Source: an uncultured Collinsella sp. (GTDB lineage Bacteria > Actinomycetota > Coriobacteriia > Coriobacteriales > Coriobacteriaceae). From it: a stretch of 18,277 nt of DNA. The notes below the pieces were generated by a model that had not been told where the DNA came from, did not search any database, and saw only the letters and a list, made by a program, of their open reading frames with translations. The DNA is taken from assembly GCA_900544425.1 (NCBI GenBank), contig UQUX01000026.1, positions 1 to 18,277 on the forward strand, given 5' to 3'. This document shows, piece after piece, positions 1-6,488 of this stretch (positions are counted from its first letter, which is position 1; each line of letters opens with the position of its first letter). The translations under genes and the position numbers were made by a program.

Positions 1-1920
1 CAAATGCAACTTTTCCTCGCCGTTTTCGTGATGGACGGCAGAGATGAGCATACCGCAGGAGTCGATGCCCATCATGGGGCGGGGCGGGAGATTGGTGATG
101 GCGATGCAGATCTTGCCCACCAGTTCCTCCGGCTCATAATACTGATGAATGCCGCTCAGGATGACGCGATCCTCGCCGGTGCCGTCGTCGAGCGTAAAGT
201 TCAGCAGCTTCTTGGACTTCTTGACGGCCTCGCATGCCTTGACCTTCACAGCGCGGAAGTCGCTCTTGGAGAAGGTATCAAAGTCGACGAACTCCTCAAA
301 CAGCGGCTCAACGGCGATCTTGGAGTAATCGAGCGTGGGCTTAAGCGACTTAACGAACGGGCTCGCGGCGTTGCCGGCCTCGGCAGCCTTGGCGGCAGCG
401 GCACCGGACTGGAAACCCTTCTCGGGCTTCATGTGCGGGAACAGCAGCACGTCGCGGATAGAAGCCTGGTTGGTGAGCAGCATGACCACGCGGTCGATAC
501 CAATGCCAATGCCGCCCGCGGGAGGCATACCGTACTCGAGGGCGCGCACGTAGTCCTCGTCGTACTCCATGGCCTCGTCGTCACCGCCGGCCTTCTCGGC
601 CATCTGGGCGGCAAAGCGCTCGGCCTGGTCGACCGGATCGTTGAGCTCGGAGAACGCGTTGGCGTACTCGTGACCGGCAATAACCAGCTCAAAGCGGTGC
701 GTCAGGCGCGGGTCGTCCTCAAAACGCTTGGCAAGCGGGCTGACCTCGATGGGGTAATCGCACACGAACGTCGGGTTGACGATGGTGTCCTCGCCCAGCT
801 CATCGTAAATCTCGGCGATGATCTTGCCAGCAGTCCACTCGGGCTTGATCTCCAGGCCCTTCTCGCGCGCGGCGGCAGCAAGCTCCTCGACCGGCGTGTC
901 GATGGTGACCTGCTTGCCGAGCACGTCGGAGACGATGTCGGTCATGGGACGGCTGGCCCACTCACCAGAAAGGTCGATGGTCTGGTCCTGGTACTCGATG
1001 ACCTCGGGGTTGCCGATGGCCTTGTTGGCAGCCTTGATGACACCTTGGGCGAGTGCCTTCATGCCCTCGAGGTCGGAGAAGGCACGGTAGGCCTCCATCG
1101 TGGTGAACTCGGGGTTGTGGGTAAGGTCCATGCCCTCGTTACGGAAGATGCGGCCGATCTCGAACACGCGCTCAAAACCACCGACGATGCAGCGCTTGAG
1201 GTGCAGCTCGGTGGCAATACGCAGGTAGCACTCCTGATCGAGCGCGTTGAAGTGGGTGATGAACGGCTTAGCCGTAGCGCCGCCTTGGATGGTCTGCAGG
1301 ATGGGGGTCTCGACCTCCATGTAGCCGTCGGACTCCATAAAGCGACGGAAGGTGGAGAGAATCTGCGAACGCTTACGGAAGGTCTCGCGAACGTCGTCGT
1401 TGGCGATCAGGTCGACATAGCGCTGGCGATAGCGGGTCTCCTTGTCGGAAAGACCGTGGAACTTCTCGGGCAGCGGACGAACGGCCTTGGCAAGCAGGGT
1501 CGCGCTCTTAGGGGCAACGGAAAGCTGGCCACGCTGGGTGCGCACGACCACGCCGGTCACGCCCAGGATGTCGCCCAGGTCGAGGGCCTTGAGCGTACTC
1601 CAGGCAGCCTCGTCCATGTCGTTGATGCGGCAGAACAGCTGAATCTCGGCAGTCGCATCGCGCACGACGATGAACATGATCTTGCCCTGACCGCGCTTGG
1701 CGACCACACGGCCAGCGATCTTCACGACGTCCTCGGTGTCCTCGCCATCGGCAAGCTCAGCGTACTTAGCCTCGATATCGGCGACGTAGTCCTCAAGCTC
1801 AGAGTGCTCGGGATAGGGGTTCTGGCCCGCCTCGAACAGGGCGGCGCGCTTGGCCAGGCGGGTGGCGCGCTCGTCGTTGAGCGTCGATGCCTGATCGGCG
1901 GCGTTCTGGTTCTCTGCCAT
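1..1920 (-). CDS. lysS: Lysyl-tRNA synthetase (class II) with C-terminal tRNA-binding domain, 3' end cut by window
   Basis: Charges tRNA-Lys with lysine in the cytoplasm. I translated the minus strand from the ATG at 1918-1920, which has GAGGAG 7 nt upstream. 640 residues are visible before the window ends without a stop. The order is an N-terminal OB-fold anticodon domain (about residues 50-150), ETRYRQRYVDLI (161-172, motif 1 region), FRNEG (259-263, motif 2) and GGIGIGIDR (469-477, motif 3). A normal bacterial LysRS would end near residue 495-500. Here an Ala-rich linker (about 499-520) leads into an EMAPII/Trbp111-like domain containing LSGIHQYY and then NLPPRPMMGIDSCGML (610-625), the fold usually found at the C terminus of MetRS. 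The gene follows greA by 79 bp. The family assignment is firm; the effect of the extra domain (tighter tRNA binding, dimerisation) is inferred from MetRS. Confidence 0.95.
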   Translation of the reverse strand, partial: MAENQNAADQASTLNDERATRLAKRAALFEAGQNPYPEHSELEDYVADIEAKYAELADGEDTEDVVKIAGRVVAKRGQGKIMFIVVRDATAEIQLFCRINDMDEAAWSTLKALDLGDILGVTGVVVRTQRGQLSVAPKSATLLAKAVRPLPEKFHGLSDKETRYRQRYVDLIANDDVRETFRKRSQILSTFRRFMESDGYMEVETPILQTIQGGATAKPFITHFNALDQECYLRIATELHLKRCIVGGFERVFEIGRIFRNEGMDLTHNPEFTTMEAYRAFSDLEGMKALAQGVIKAANKAIGNPEVIEYQDQTIDLSGEWASRPMTDIVSDVLGKQVTIDTPVEELAAAAREKGLEIKPEWTAGKIIAEIYDELGEDTIVNPTFVCDYPIEVSPLAKRFEDDPRLTHRFELVIAGHEYANAFSELNDPVDQAERFAAQMAEKAGGDDEAMEYDEDYVRALEYGMPPAGGIGIGIDRVVMLLTNQASIRDVLLFPHMKPEKGFQSGAAAAKAAEAGNAASPFVKSLKPTLDYSKIAVEPLFEEFVDFDTFSKSDFRAVKVKACEAVKKSKKLLNFTLDDGTGEDRVILSGIHQYYEPEELVGKICIAITNLPPRPMMGIDSCGMLISAVHHENGEEKLHL

Positions 1921-1937
1921 AAGTTAGCTCCTCAAAC

Positions 1938-1971
1938 TAAAACGCTCCCCAGGATTCGGTCCCAGGGAGCG
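1938..1971 (-). terminator. Terminator-like hairpin between greA and lysS
   Basis: On the minus strand CGCTCCC (1965-1971) can pair with GGGAGCG (1943-1949), followed at once by TTTT (1939-1942). It lies after the greA stop and only about 20 nt before the lysS start, so it could end greA transcripts or act as an attenuator for lysS. An upstream CGGTCCC near 1990 can also pair with GGGACCG in the loop. The T tract is short. Confidence 0.5.
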
Positions 1972-1999
1972 AAAACATACCTTTACGCGGGACCGTGGT

Positions 2000-2470
2000 C
2001 TAGCGTGCGATCTTGGCGATGGTGTAGACGCGAGTCTTGCCGGAAGGCGTAACGACCTCGACGGAATCACCCTCGCCGTGACCGATGATGGCGTGACCGA
2101 CCGGAGACTCGTTGGAAATCTTGTGCTCGAGCGAGTTGGTCTCGGTGGTACCGACGAGCGTGACTTCCATGACCTCGCCGTTGGGATCAATCAGCGAAAC
2201 GGTGGAACCGATGGAGACGGTCAGATCGCCCGTGGTGGCAGCAACCTGAGCGTTGGCAAGAATGGCCTGGATCTCGGCGATACGAGCAGCATTCTGGGCC
2301 TGCTTGTCCTTGGCGGCATCGTACTCGGAGTTCTCCGAAAGGTCGCCGAACGCGCGGGCTTCCTTGATGTCCTCGACGATCTCCTTGGCGTAATCGCCCT
2401 CACGCCAGGCGAGCTCCTCGACGAGCTTCTGGCGGCCCTCAGCGGTCAGTACGATCTGGCTTGCGTCCAT
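2000..2470 (-). CDS. greA: Transcription elongation factor GreA
   Basis: Binds the RNA polymerase secondary channel and stimulates cleavage of backtracked transcripts. The 156-residue product has the usual family length. An N-terminal coiled-coil hairpin carries FGDLSENSEY (41-50), with the acidic tip residues D43 and E46 that coordinate the catalytic magnesium. The C-terminal FKBP-like domain includes NESPVGHAIIGHGEGDSVEV. I chose the ATG at 2468-2470 because GGGGAG lies 8 nt upstream and the protein then begins at the expected MDASQIVLTAEG. The in-frame upstream Met at 2500 would add ten unconserved residues. The gene sits between the tatA terminator and lysS and probably has its own promoter (a TTGACA lies about 40 nt upstream, with no clear -10). 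Confidence 0.97.
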   Translation of the reverse strand: MDASQIVLTAEGRQKLVEELAWREGDYAKEIVEDIKEARAFGDLSENSEYDAAKDKQAQNAARIAEIQAILANAQVAATTGDLTVSIGSTVSLIDPNGEVMEVTLVGTTETNSLEHKISNESPVGHAIIGHGEGDSVEVVTPSGKTRVYTIAKIAR

Positions 2471-2518
2471 ACGGATATCTCCCCAACTCTGATCAAACAA
2501 TCAACTGTCAACAAAACG

Positions 2519-2551
2519 AAAAAGACCGGCTAGCCTGCGGGCAAGCCGGTC
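2519..2551 (-). terminator. Intrinsic terminator of tatA
   Basis: On the minus strand GACCGGCT (2544-2551) pairs with AGCCGGTC (2524-2531). An inner GCC/GGC helix sits between the arms, and TTTTT (2519-2523) follows directly. It lies about 25 bp past the tatA stop and separates tatA from greA. Confidence 0.88.
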
Positions 2552-2576
2552 AGGTGCTCACCCCAAAGGGATGGGA

Positions 2577-2852
2577 CTACTCTGCGTCCGCGTCGCTGTC
2601 CTCTGCCTGCTTCTTCTTGGCAGCAGCGAGCTTGGCCTCGAGCTCAGCGATCTCCTTGTCCTCCTCGGACTGCTCGACCACGACCTCCTCGGCCTGCTTG
2701 GTCTCGGCCTTATCGTCGCCCTCCATACCCTCGCGGATATTCTTGACGGTAGAGCCGAGGGACTTGCCGAGCTTCGGCAGGTTCTTGGGCCCGAAGATAA
2801 TCAGGACAACGACGAGAATAATGATGAGCTCAGGAGCCCTCAGTCCAAACAT
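2577..2852 (-). CDS. tatA: Sec-independent protein translocase TatA/TatE family
   Basis: Pore-forming subunit of the twin-arginine translocase, which exports folded proteins across the cytoplasmic membrane. The 91-residue product has one N-terminal membrane helix (about residues 8-20, ELIIILVVVLIIF), the hinge motif FGPKNLP (20-26), an amphipathic helix (KLGKSLGSTVKNIREGM) and a charged, Glu/Lys-rich tail. This is the textbook TatA layout. The ATG at 2850-2852 is preceded by GGAGG with a 6-nt gap. The longer in-frame reading to 3035 runs through the tRNA-Pro gene and is spurious. No tatC is nearby. TatA versus TatB cannot be fully separated from sequence alone, but the short length and FGP hinge favour TatA. 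It is flanked by its own promoter and terminator, so it looks monocistronic. Confidence 0.93.
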   Translation of the reverse strand: MFGLRAPELIIILVVVLIIFGPKNLPKLGKSLGSTVKNIREGMEGDDKAETKQAEEVVVEQSEEDKEIAELEAKLAAAKKKQAEDSDADAE

Positions 2853-2888
2853 GTAGACCTCCACAATACAGCGAGACAAGCTCGAATG

Positions 2889-2917
2889 AGTATACCGCGG
2901 GTATCGCGGTATCACAA
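2889..2917 (-). promoter_or_regulatory. Sigma-70-type promoter of tatA with a palindrome in the spacer
   Basis: On the minus strand TTGTGA (2912-2917) is separated by exactly 17 bp from TATACT (2889-2894), about 36 bp before the tatA start codon. The spacer and the edges of both hexamers form an inverted repeat, ATACCGCG-N5-CGCGGTAT (2892-2912), which is a plausible operator for a dimeric regulator. The promoter match is good; regulator binding is inference. Confidence 0.7.
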
Positions 2918-2925
2918 CACTAGCT

Positions 2926-2953
2926 AAAAAAAGGGACCGCAAGAAGCGGTCCC
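2926..2953 (-). terminator. Intrinsic terminator of tRNA-Pro
   Basis: On the minus strand GGGACCGC (2946-2953), a 5-nt loop (TTCTT) and GCGGTCCC (2933-2940) are followed by seven T residues (2926-2932). It begins 11 bp after the tRNA-Pro CCA end and isolates the tRNA from tatA. Confidence 0.93.
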
Positions 2954-2964
2954 TCCTCATGCTC

Positions 2965-3041
2965 TGGTCGGGTTGACTGGATTTGAACCAGCGACCCCTG
3001 CGTCCCGAACGCAGTGCTCTACCAAACTGAGCCACAACCCG
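2965..3041 (-). tRNA. tRNA-Pro (anticodon CGG)
   Basis: A full cloverleaf can be drawn on the minus strand. The acceptor is CGGGTTG/CAACCCG, the D arm is GCTC...GAGC, the anticodon stem is CTGCG/CGCAG around the loop TTCGGGA (anticodon CGG), and the T arm carries GGTTCAAATCC. The discriminator A and CCA are encoded (2965-2968). It decodes CCG proline codons, which are common in this GC-rich genome. A TATAGT -10-like box lies 8 bp upstream and a strong terminator lies downstream, so it is probably transcribed alone. Confidence 0.97.
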
Positions 3042-3049
3042 TTAGCTCG

Positions 3050-3055
3050 ACTATA
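3050..3055 (-). promoter_or_regulatory. Possible -10 box for tRNA-Pro
   Basis: TATAGT on the minus strand lies 8 bp before the mature tRNA 5' end, which is the expected distance for a promoter starting close to the tRNA. I see no good -35 hexamer at 16-18 bp, so this is tentative. Confidence 0.4.
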
Positions 3056-3090
3056 GTAACAAAGATTTTCGCCGCGTGCTAGAGAAATTT

Positions 3091-3987
3091 TTATTTCTTT
3101 GGCGCGTCGATTTGAACCGTGTTGGGAATAAGCTCAGTCGCGCAGGCCCACCAGCCATTTTGCTGGGCAGCATCGGCAAGCCTTTCGGCCGTGGCAGCGG
3201 TGTCGCAAATGGCAAACGAGCAGGCACCCGATCCGCACACATCTACAGCAACGGTTCCGTCCTGTTTACGCAGCCAGTCGAGGACCGTTTGAATCTGCGA
3301 CTCCATCTGTGCGGAAATGACACCAAGGTTGTTATGGATGAGTGCATATGCCGTCTCGGCATCACCAGCACGCAAGGCAGAAGCTATCGCGCCGGGCTTG
3401 TCCGCAGGCACCGGGGCCTCGTCAAAACGTCGATAGGCTTCAATTGTCGAAACGCTTGCCTCGCGCGGCTTGACCAGCACGACGGGCGTCGCAGGCAGCG
3501 CGGGGTACTCAGTTGCCAGCACGTCTCCCCCACCTACGTAGAACGCAGGACTCGCGTGCAAAAAGAACGGGACGTCAGCACCAATGCCCCGCGCAATATC
3601 GTCGAGCGCTGGGTCGGTGCGATCAATGCCCCAGAGCTCTGCCAAGGCGACAATGACCGCGGCCGCATCCGTCGAGGGGCCGCCCAAGCCGGCGCACAAT
3701 GGAATGCGCTTCTCAATCGTCACGCAGACGTTTGCCTCGCGACCATAATGCTCGGCCATAGCAACCGCAGCCCGATACGCCGTATTCTTTTGCATGGGAA
3801 AATCTGATGCCGGAACCGTCTGGACGGTCAGCGCCTGCGACGGCGCGACCGTCACGGTATCGGAAAGACCGACGGCCGCCATCAGGGAATCGACCCTGTG
3901 GTAGCCGCGGTCATCGCGCTCGGTATGAACCCCCAGGTAGAGGTTAATCTTTGCCGGCGCGGAAAGAGTCAGGGACCGATCGGTCAC
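3091..3987 (-). CDS. ispE: 4-diphosphocytidyl-2-C-methyl-D-erythritol kinase
   Basis: ATP-dependent kinase of the MEP pathway. It phosphorylates CDP-methylerythritol on the way to IPP and DMAPP. The 298-residue GHMP-kinase product has APAKINLYL (10-18, containing the conserved Lys13), the ATP-binding loop PLCAGLGGPSTDAAA (96-110), GADVPFF (136-142, with the catalytic Asp138) and a C-terminal GSGACSFAI. The loop has P in place of the commoner G (GLGGPSTD versus GLGGGSSD). The start is GTG at 3985-3987, two bases after the veg stop. Its ribosome site GAGGAG lies inside the last codons of veg, so translation is probably coupled. The veg-ispE order matches Bacillus subtilis. The name is secure. 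Confidence 0.96.
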   Translation of the reverse strand: MTDRSLTLSAPAKINLYLGVHTERDDRGYHRVDSLMAAVGLSDTVTVAPSQALTVQTVPASDFPMQKNTAYRAAVAMAEHYGREANVCVTIEKRIPLCAGLGGPSTDAAAVIVALAELWGIDRTDPALDDIARGIGADVPFFLHASPAFYVGGGDVLATEYPALPATPVVLVKPREASVSTIEAYRRFDEAPVPADKPGAIASALRAGDAETAYALIHNNLGVISAQMESQIQTVLDWLRKQDGTVAVDVCGSGACSFAICDTAATAERLADAAQQNGWWACATELIPNTVQIDAPKK

Positions 3988-3989
3988 CG

Positions 3990-4286
3990 TTAATGCTCCT
4001 CGAGCTGATTGCCGAGCGGGGTAAAGATATGCTCGCCGCTCTCGGGGTCGAACAGCTCGACCTGGCCGGTGAGGACATCGATGTACTGGTAGGACTGACG
4101 CGACTTGCGGCCGCGACGCTCGTCAACCTCGACAATGAAGACGGCCGGGTGGACGCTCTTGATGGTGCCCATGCGCTCGACGACGCGGGTACGGCCCATG
4201 TTGGCCTTCACCTTGACGCGATCGCCCACCATATCGGTCAGCTTCTCGTGGATGTCGTCGACGTGATTGACTTCCATCTCTTCCAT
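3990..4286 (-). CDS. veg: Veg-like protein
   Basis: A 98-residue Veg-family protein. The core GDRVKVKANMGRTRVVER, then PAVFIVEVDE and YQYIDVLTGQVELF, matches the small Sm-like beta-barrel family typified by B. subtilis Veg, which is linked to biofilm matrix gene expression and spore outgrowth. Its molecular role is not settled. I chose the ATG at 4284-4286 because GGAGG lies 8 nt upstream. An in-frame TTG at 4310 lies before that ribosome site and is unlikely. It is immediately upstream of ispE, the same neighbour as in B. subtilis. The charged tail ENDs in LEEH, whose codons double as the ispE ribosome site. Confidence 0.88.
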   Translation of the reverse strand: MEEMEVNHVDDIHEKLTDMVGDRVKVKANMGRTRVVERMGTIKSVHPAVFIVEVDERRGRKSRQSYQYIDVLTGQVELFDPESGEHIFTPLGNQLEEH

Positions 4287-4353
4287 GAACAGGGCCTCCA
4301 GAAGGTGCAATTCAAAAAGGGGACAATACCCCTAAGATAGACAAAACTCTAAT

Positions 4354-4383
4354 ACTATAGCACCCTGTTGTGGCCATACGCAA
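4354..4383 (-). promoter_or_regulatory. Candidate promoter of veg-ispE
   Basis: On the minus strand TTGCGT (4378-4383), an 18-bp spacer and TATAGT (4354-4359) lie about 70 bp before the veg ATG, just after the T tract that follows dtd. This is a reasonable sigma-70-type match with a slightly long spacer. Confidence 0.5.
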
Positions 4384-4389
4384 GTAGCT

Positions 4390-4482
4390 AAAAAAGCCCG
4401 GTCTCGAATACGTACCAGACGACAACCTCGCATGACCAGTTGTTACGCGGTTTGGTAAAACCGCGTAACCTAAAGGTTGTCG
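4390..4482 (-). terminator. Nested inverted repeats and T tract after dtd
   Basis: Directly after the dtd stop there is a perfect 12-bp stem with a 4-nt loop, GTTACGCGGTTT/AAACCGCGTAAC (4442-4469). It is enclosed by a 9-bp outer helix, CGACAACCT (minus strand, 4474-4482, inside the dtd end) with AGGTTGTCG (4420-4428). Neither arm has a T tract directly after it. A weak 5-bp stem followed by GCTTTTTT lies further on (T tract 4390-4395). The region probably ends the rdgB-dtd transcript, but its shape is unusual for a simple terminator. Confidence 0.55.
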
Positions 4483-4916
4483 GTGTCCAAGACGATGGTG
4501 AATGGGCCGTCGTTGACCAGGTCGACCTTCATGTCGGCGCCAAAGATACCGTGCGCCACATGCTCAACGTCCTCGTGCACAAGCGTCAGGAAGTACTCGT
4601 AGAGCTCGTTGGCAACATCGGGTGCGCCGGCATCCGTAAACGATGGGCGGCGACCGTGGCGGCAGTCGGCGAACAGCGTGAACTGCGACACCACGAGCAC
4701 CTCGCCGTCGACATCGGCAAGTGCCAGATTGGTCTTGCCGTTCTCGTCCTCGTTAATGCGCAAGCCCCGGAGCTTGCCCCACAGCTTATCGGCCTCGGCG
4801 CGTGTATCGCCATGGCCCACGCCCAGCAGTACCAGGTAACCGCGGCCAATCTTTCCCACACACTCGCCGTCGACCGTCACACCGGCATTGAGCACGCGCT
4901 GCACCACCGCTCGCAC
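4470..4916 (-). CDS. dtd: D-aminoacyl-tRNA deacylase
   Basis: Removes D-amino acids (and glycine) mis-attached to tRNA, protecting translation. The 148-residue product has the full family length. It shows the signature SQFTLFAD (77-84, Thr80 in the active site) and the Gly-cisPro motif NDGPFT (135-140), together with the N-terminal MRAVVQRV typical of DTD. Translation starts at GTG (4914-4916), three bases after the rdgB stop, with GAGGAG at the end of rdgB as ribosome site, so the two genes are coupled. In this cluster it sits two genes from murI, which makes D-glutamate. Confidence 0.96.
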   Translation of the reverse strand: MRAVVQRVLNAGVTVDGECVGKIGRGYLVLLGVGHGDTRAEADKLWGKLRGLRINEDENGKTNLALADVDGEVLVVSQFTLFADCRHGRRPSFTDAGAPDVANELYEYFLTLVHEDVEHVAHGIFGADMKVDLVNDGPFTIVLDTDNL

Positions 4917-4919
4917 GGC

Positions 4920-5561
4920 CTACTCCTCGCCCGTCAGTTTGGCAGACAGGTGCTCGAGCGCATGGAAGCGATGGCTTATGGCGTTCTTCTCGTCCGCCGT
5001 GAGCTCGGCCATAGTCTTGCCCGGCGTGTCGACGGGCAGGAACAGTGGATCATAGCCAAAGCCGTAATCGCCGCGACCCTCGTGTGCAATGACGCCCTCG
5101 CAGGCGCCCTCGCCATAGGTGACCAGGCCGTCCGTGTCGATAAGCGCGACGACGCTCATAAAGCGCGCAGTGCGGTCCTCGTCGGCCACGCCTTCCAGAT
5201 TCACGAGGAGCTTGGCGTTGTTGGCGGCATCGTCACCGTGCACGCCCGCGTAGCGCGCGCTATACACACCCGGCTCGCCATCCAAGGCATCGACAACCAG
5301 GCCCGAATCGTCGGCGATGGCCATGAGCCCCGTCTCCTCTACCGCGGCCTGCGCCTTGATGATGGCGTTCTCCAAAAACGTCGTGCCGTTTTCCTCGGGG
5401 TCCTCAAAATCACCCAGCTGACCCAACGCCACAAAGCGCACCTCAGGCATGACCTTGCCCAGAATGGCCTCGATCTCGGTGAGCTTATGGGCGTTGCCCG
5501 TTGCCACGACGATGGTCGCAGCCGGGTCGAGGGTGTCGATATCGATCTTCTCAAGTGCCAT
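4920..5561 (-). CDS. rdgB: XTP/dITP diphosphatase (RdgB/HAM1 family)
   Basis: Hydrolyses dITP, ITP and XTP to monophosphates, keeping deaminated purines out of DNA and RNA. The 213-residue product carries the HAM1 landmarks: ATGNAHKLTEI (20-30, phosphate binding), ADDSGLVVDAL (83-93, catalytic Asp pair), GFGYDPLF (167-174) and ISHR (195-198). The N terminus is about 10-15 residues longer than in many orthologues, but AAAGGAGG lies 6 nt before the ATG at 5559-5561 and supports that start. It is followed by dtd with a 3-bp gap. A terminator lies between it and rph, so it may be transcribed partly by read-through or from a promoter I could not identify in 5562-5670. Confidence 0.95.
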   Translation of the reverse strand: MALEKIDIDTLDPAATIVVATGNAHKLTEIEAILGKVMPEVRFVALGQLGDFEDPEENGTTFLENAIIKAQAAVEETGLMAIADDSGLVVDALDGEPGVYSARYAGVHGDDAANNAKLLVNLEGVADEDRTARFMSVVALIDTDGLVTYGEGACEGVIAHEGRGDYGFGYDPLFLPVDTPGKTMAELTADEKNAISHRFHALEHLSAKLTGEE

Positions 5562-5670
5562 GGCTGGCCTCCTTTGTCTCTATAGCAATGCCGAGTTGAG
5601 AACGACGAGGGCCTCGGCCTCTCTCCCCTCTCAATCAACAGCAGCCTTATGCTTTGGCGTTTCCGCAGAT

Positions 5671-5707
5671 AAAACCTACCAAAATAAACCTGTCCCTATT
5701 TGGCAGG
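5671..5707 (-). terminator. Intrinsic terminator of rph
   Basis: On the minus strand CCTGCCAAA (5699-5707) pairs with TTTGGTAGG (5675-5683) through nine base pairs, one of them G-U, with a 15-nt loop. TTTT (5671-5674) follows. The stem begins at the base after the rph stop codon. Confidence 0.72.
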
Positions 5708-6433
5708 TTAGGCGAGGGCTTGGCGCTGGAGTTCGATGAGCTCGGCGATGCCCTTGTCGCCCAGGTCGAGCAAGGCGTTGAGACGCTTGCGGTCGAAGGG
5801 CGCCTGCTCGCCGGTGCCCTGGAGCTCAATCATCTCGCCGGTGTCGGTAGCGACGAGATTCATGTCGACCTCGGCGTGGCTATCCTCGGAATAATCGAGG
5901 TCGAGCATGGTATTGCCGTCGACAACGCCCATAGAGATGGCAGCAACCTGGCCCGTGAGCGGGATGCGCTCGATCTTGCCGGCCTCGACCCACATAGCAA
6001 GAGCATCATGCAGCGCCACCCAGGCACCGGTAATGCTCGCCGTACGCGTGCCGCCATCCGCCTGGATCACATCGCAGTCGACGGTGACGGTGTACTCACC
6101 GAGCGCCTTCATGTTGACGACGGTGCGCAGGCTGCGGCCGATGAGGCGCTCGATCTCCATGGAGCGGCCCTTACGCTTGGCGTACTCGCGCTTGCAACGC
6201 TTGCCGGTCGATGCCGGCAGCATGGCATACTCTGCGGTTACCCAACCGGCCTTGGCGCCCTTGCGCCAGCCCGGCACGCCCTCCTCGATGGTGGCGGCAC
6301 ACAGCACGCGCGTGTCGCCGAACTCAGCCAGGCACGAGCCGTGGGCATGTTTCATAACACCACGGGTGAGCTTGACGGGGCGCAGCTCATTGGCGGCACG
6401 GCCGTTGGCGCGGTTGACCTGCATGTACTCCAT
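5708..6433 (-). CDS. rph: Ribonuclease PH
   Basis: Phosphorolytic 3'-5' exoribonuclease that trims tRNA 3' ends. The 241-residue product has the expected length and motifs: RPVKLTRGVMKHAHGSCLAEFGDTRVLCAATIE in the N-terminal part (described rather than quoted in full elsewhere), the phosphate-binding and catalytic CDVIQADGGTRTASITGA, and the C-terminal TGEQAPFDR. I chose the ATG at 6431-6433, with AAAGGA 7 nt upstream. The alternative Met three codons later has GGAG too close. It follows murI by 55 bp, the widespread murI-rph-rdgB order. Confidence 0.96.
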   Translation of the reverse strand: MEYMQVNRANGRAANELRPVKLTRGVMKHAHGSCLAEFGDTRVLCAATIEEGVPGWRKGAKAGWVTAEYAMLPASTGKRCKREYAKRKGRSMEIERLIGRSLRTVVNMKALGEYTVTVDCDVIQADGGTRTASITGAWVALHDALAMWVEAGKIERIPLTGQVAAISMGVVDGNTMLDLDYSEDSHAEVDMNLVATDTGEMIELQGTGEQAPFDRKRLNALLDLGDKGIAELIELQRQALA

Positions 6434-6488
6434 AGAAATATCCTTTCGGCAAAAGAAGAGGGCAAGTCTTTGGACGGTAACCCTACAC

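Noticed and set aside
4..2052. 682-codon plus-strand open frame opposite lysS
   Set aside because: It is the antisense of lysS; the minus strand gives all class II LysRS motifs, while this frame has no recognisable domain and low-complexity GC-driven composition.
2853..3035. N-terminal extension of tatA through the tRNA region
   Set aside because: It reads through tRNA-Pro, its terminator and the tatA promoter; the internal ATG at 2852 has a good ribosome site and gives the normal TatA length.
5579..5587. Extended -10 element TGC-TATAGA (minus strand) before rdgB
   Set aside because: The implied start site would fall inside the rdgB ribosome site, leaving too short a leader, and no -35 is present.
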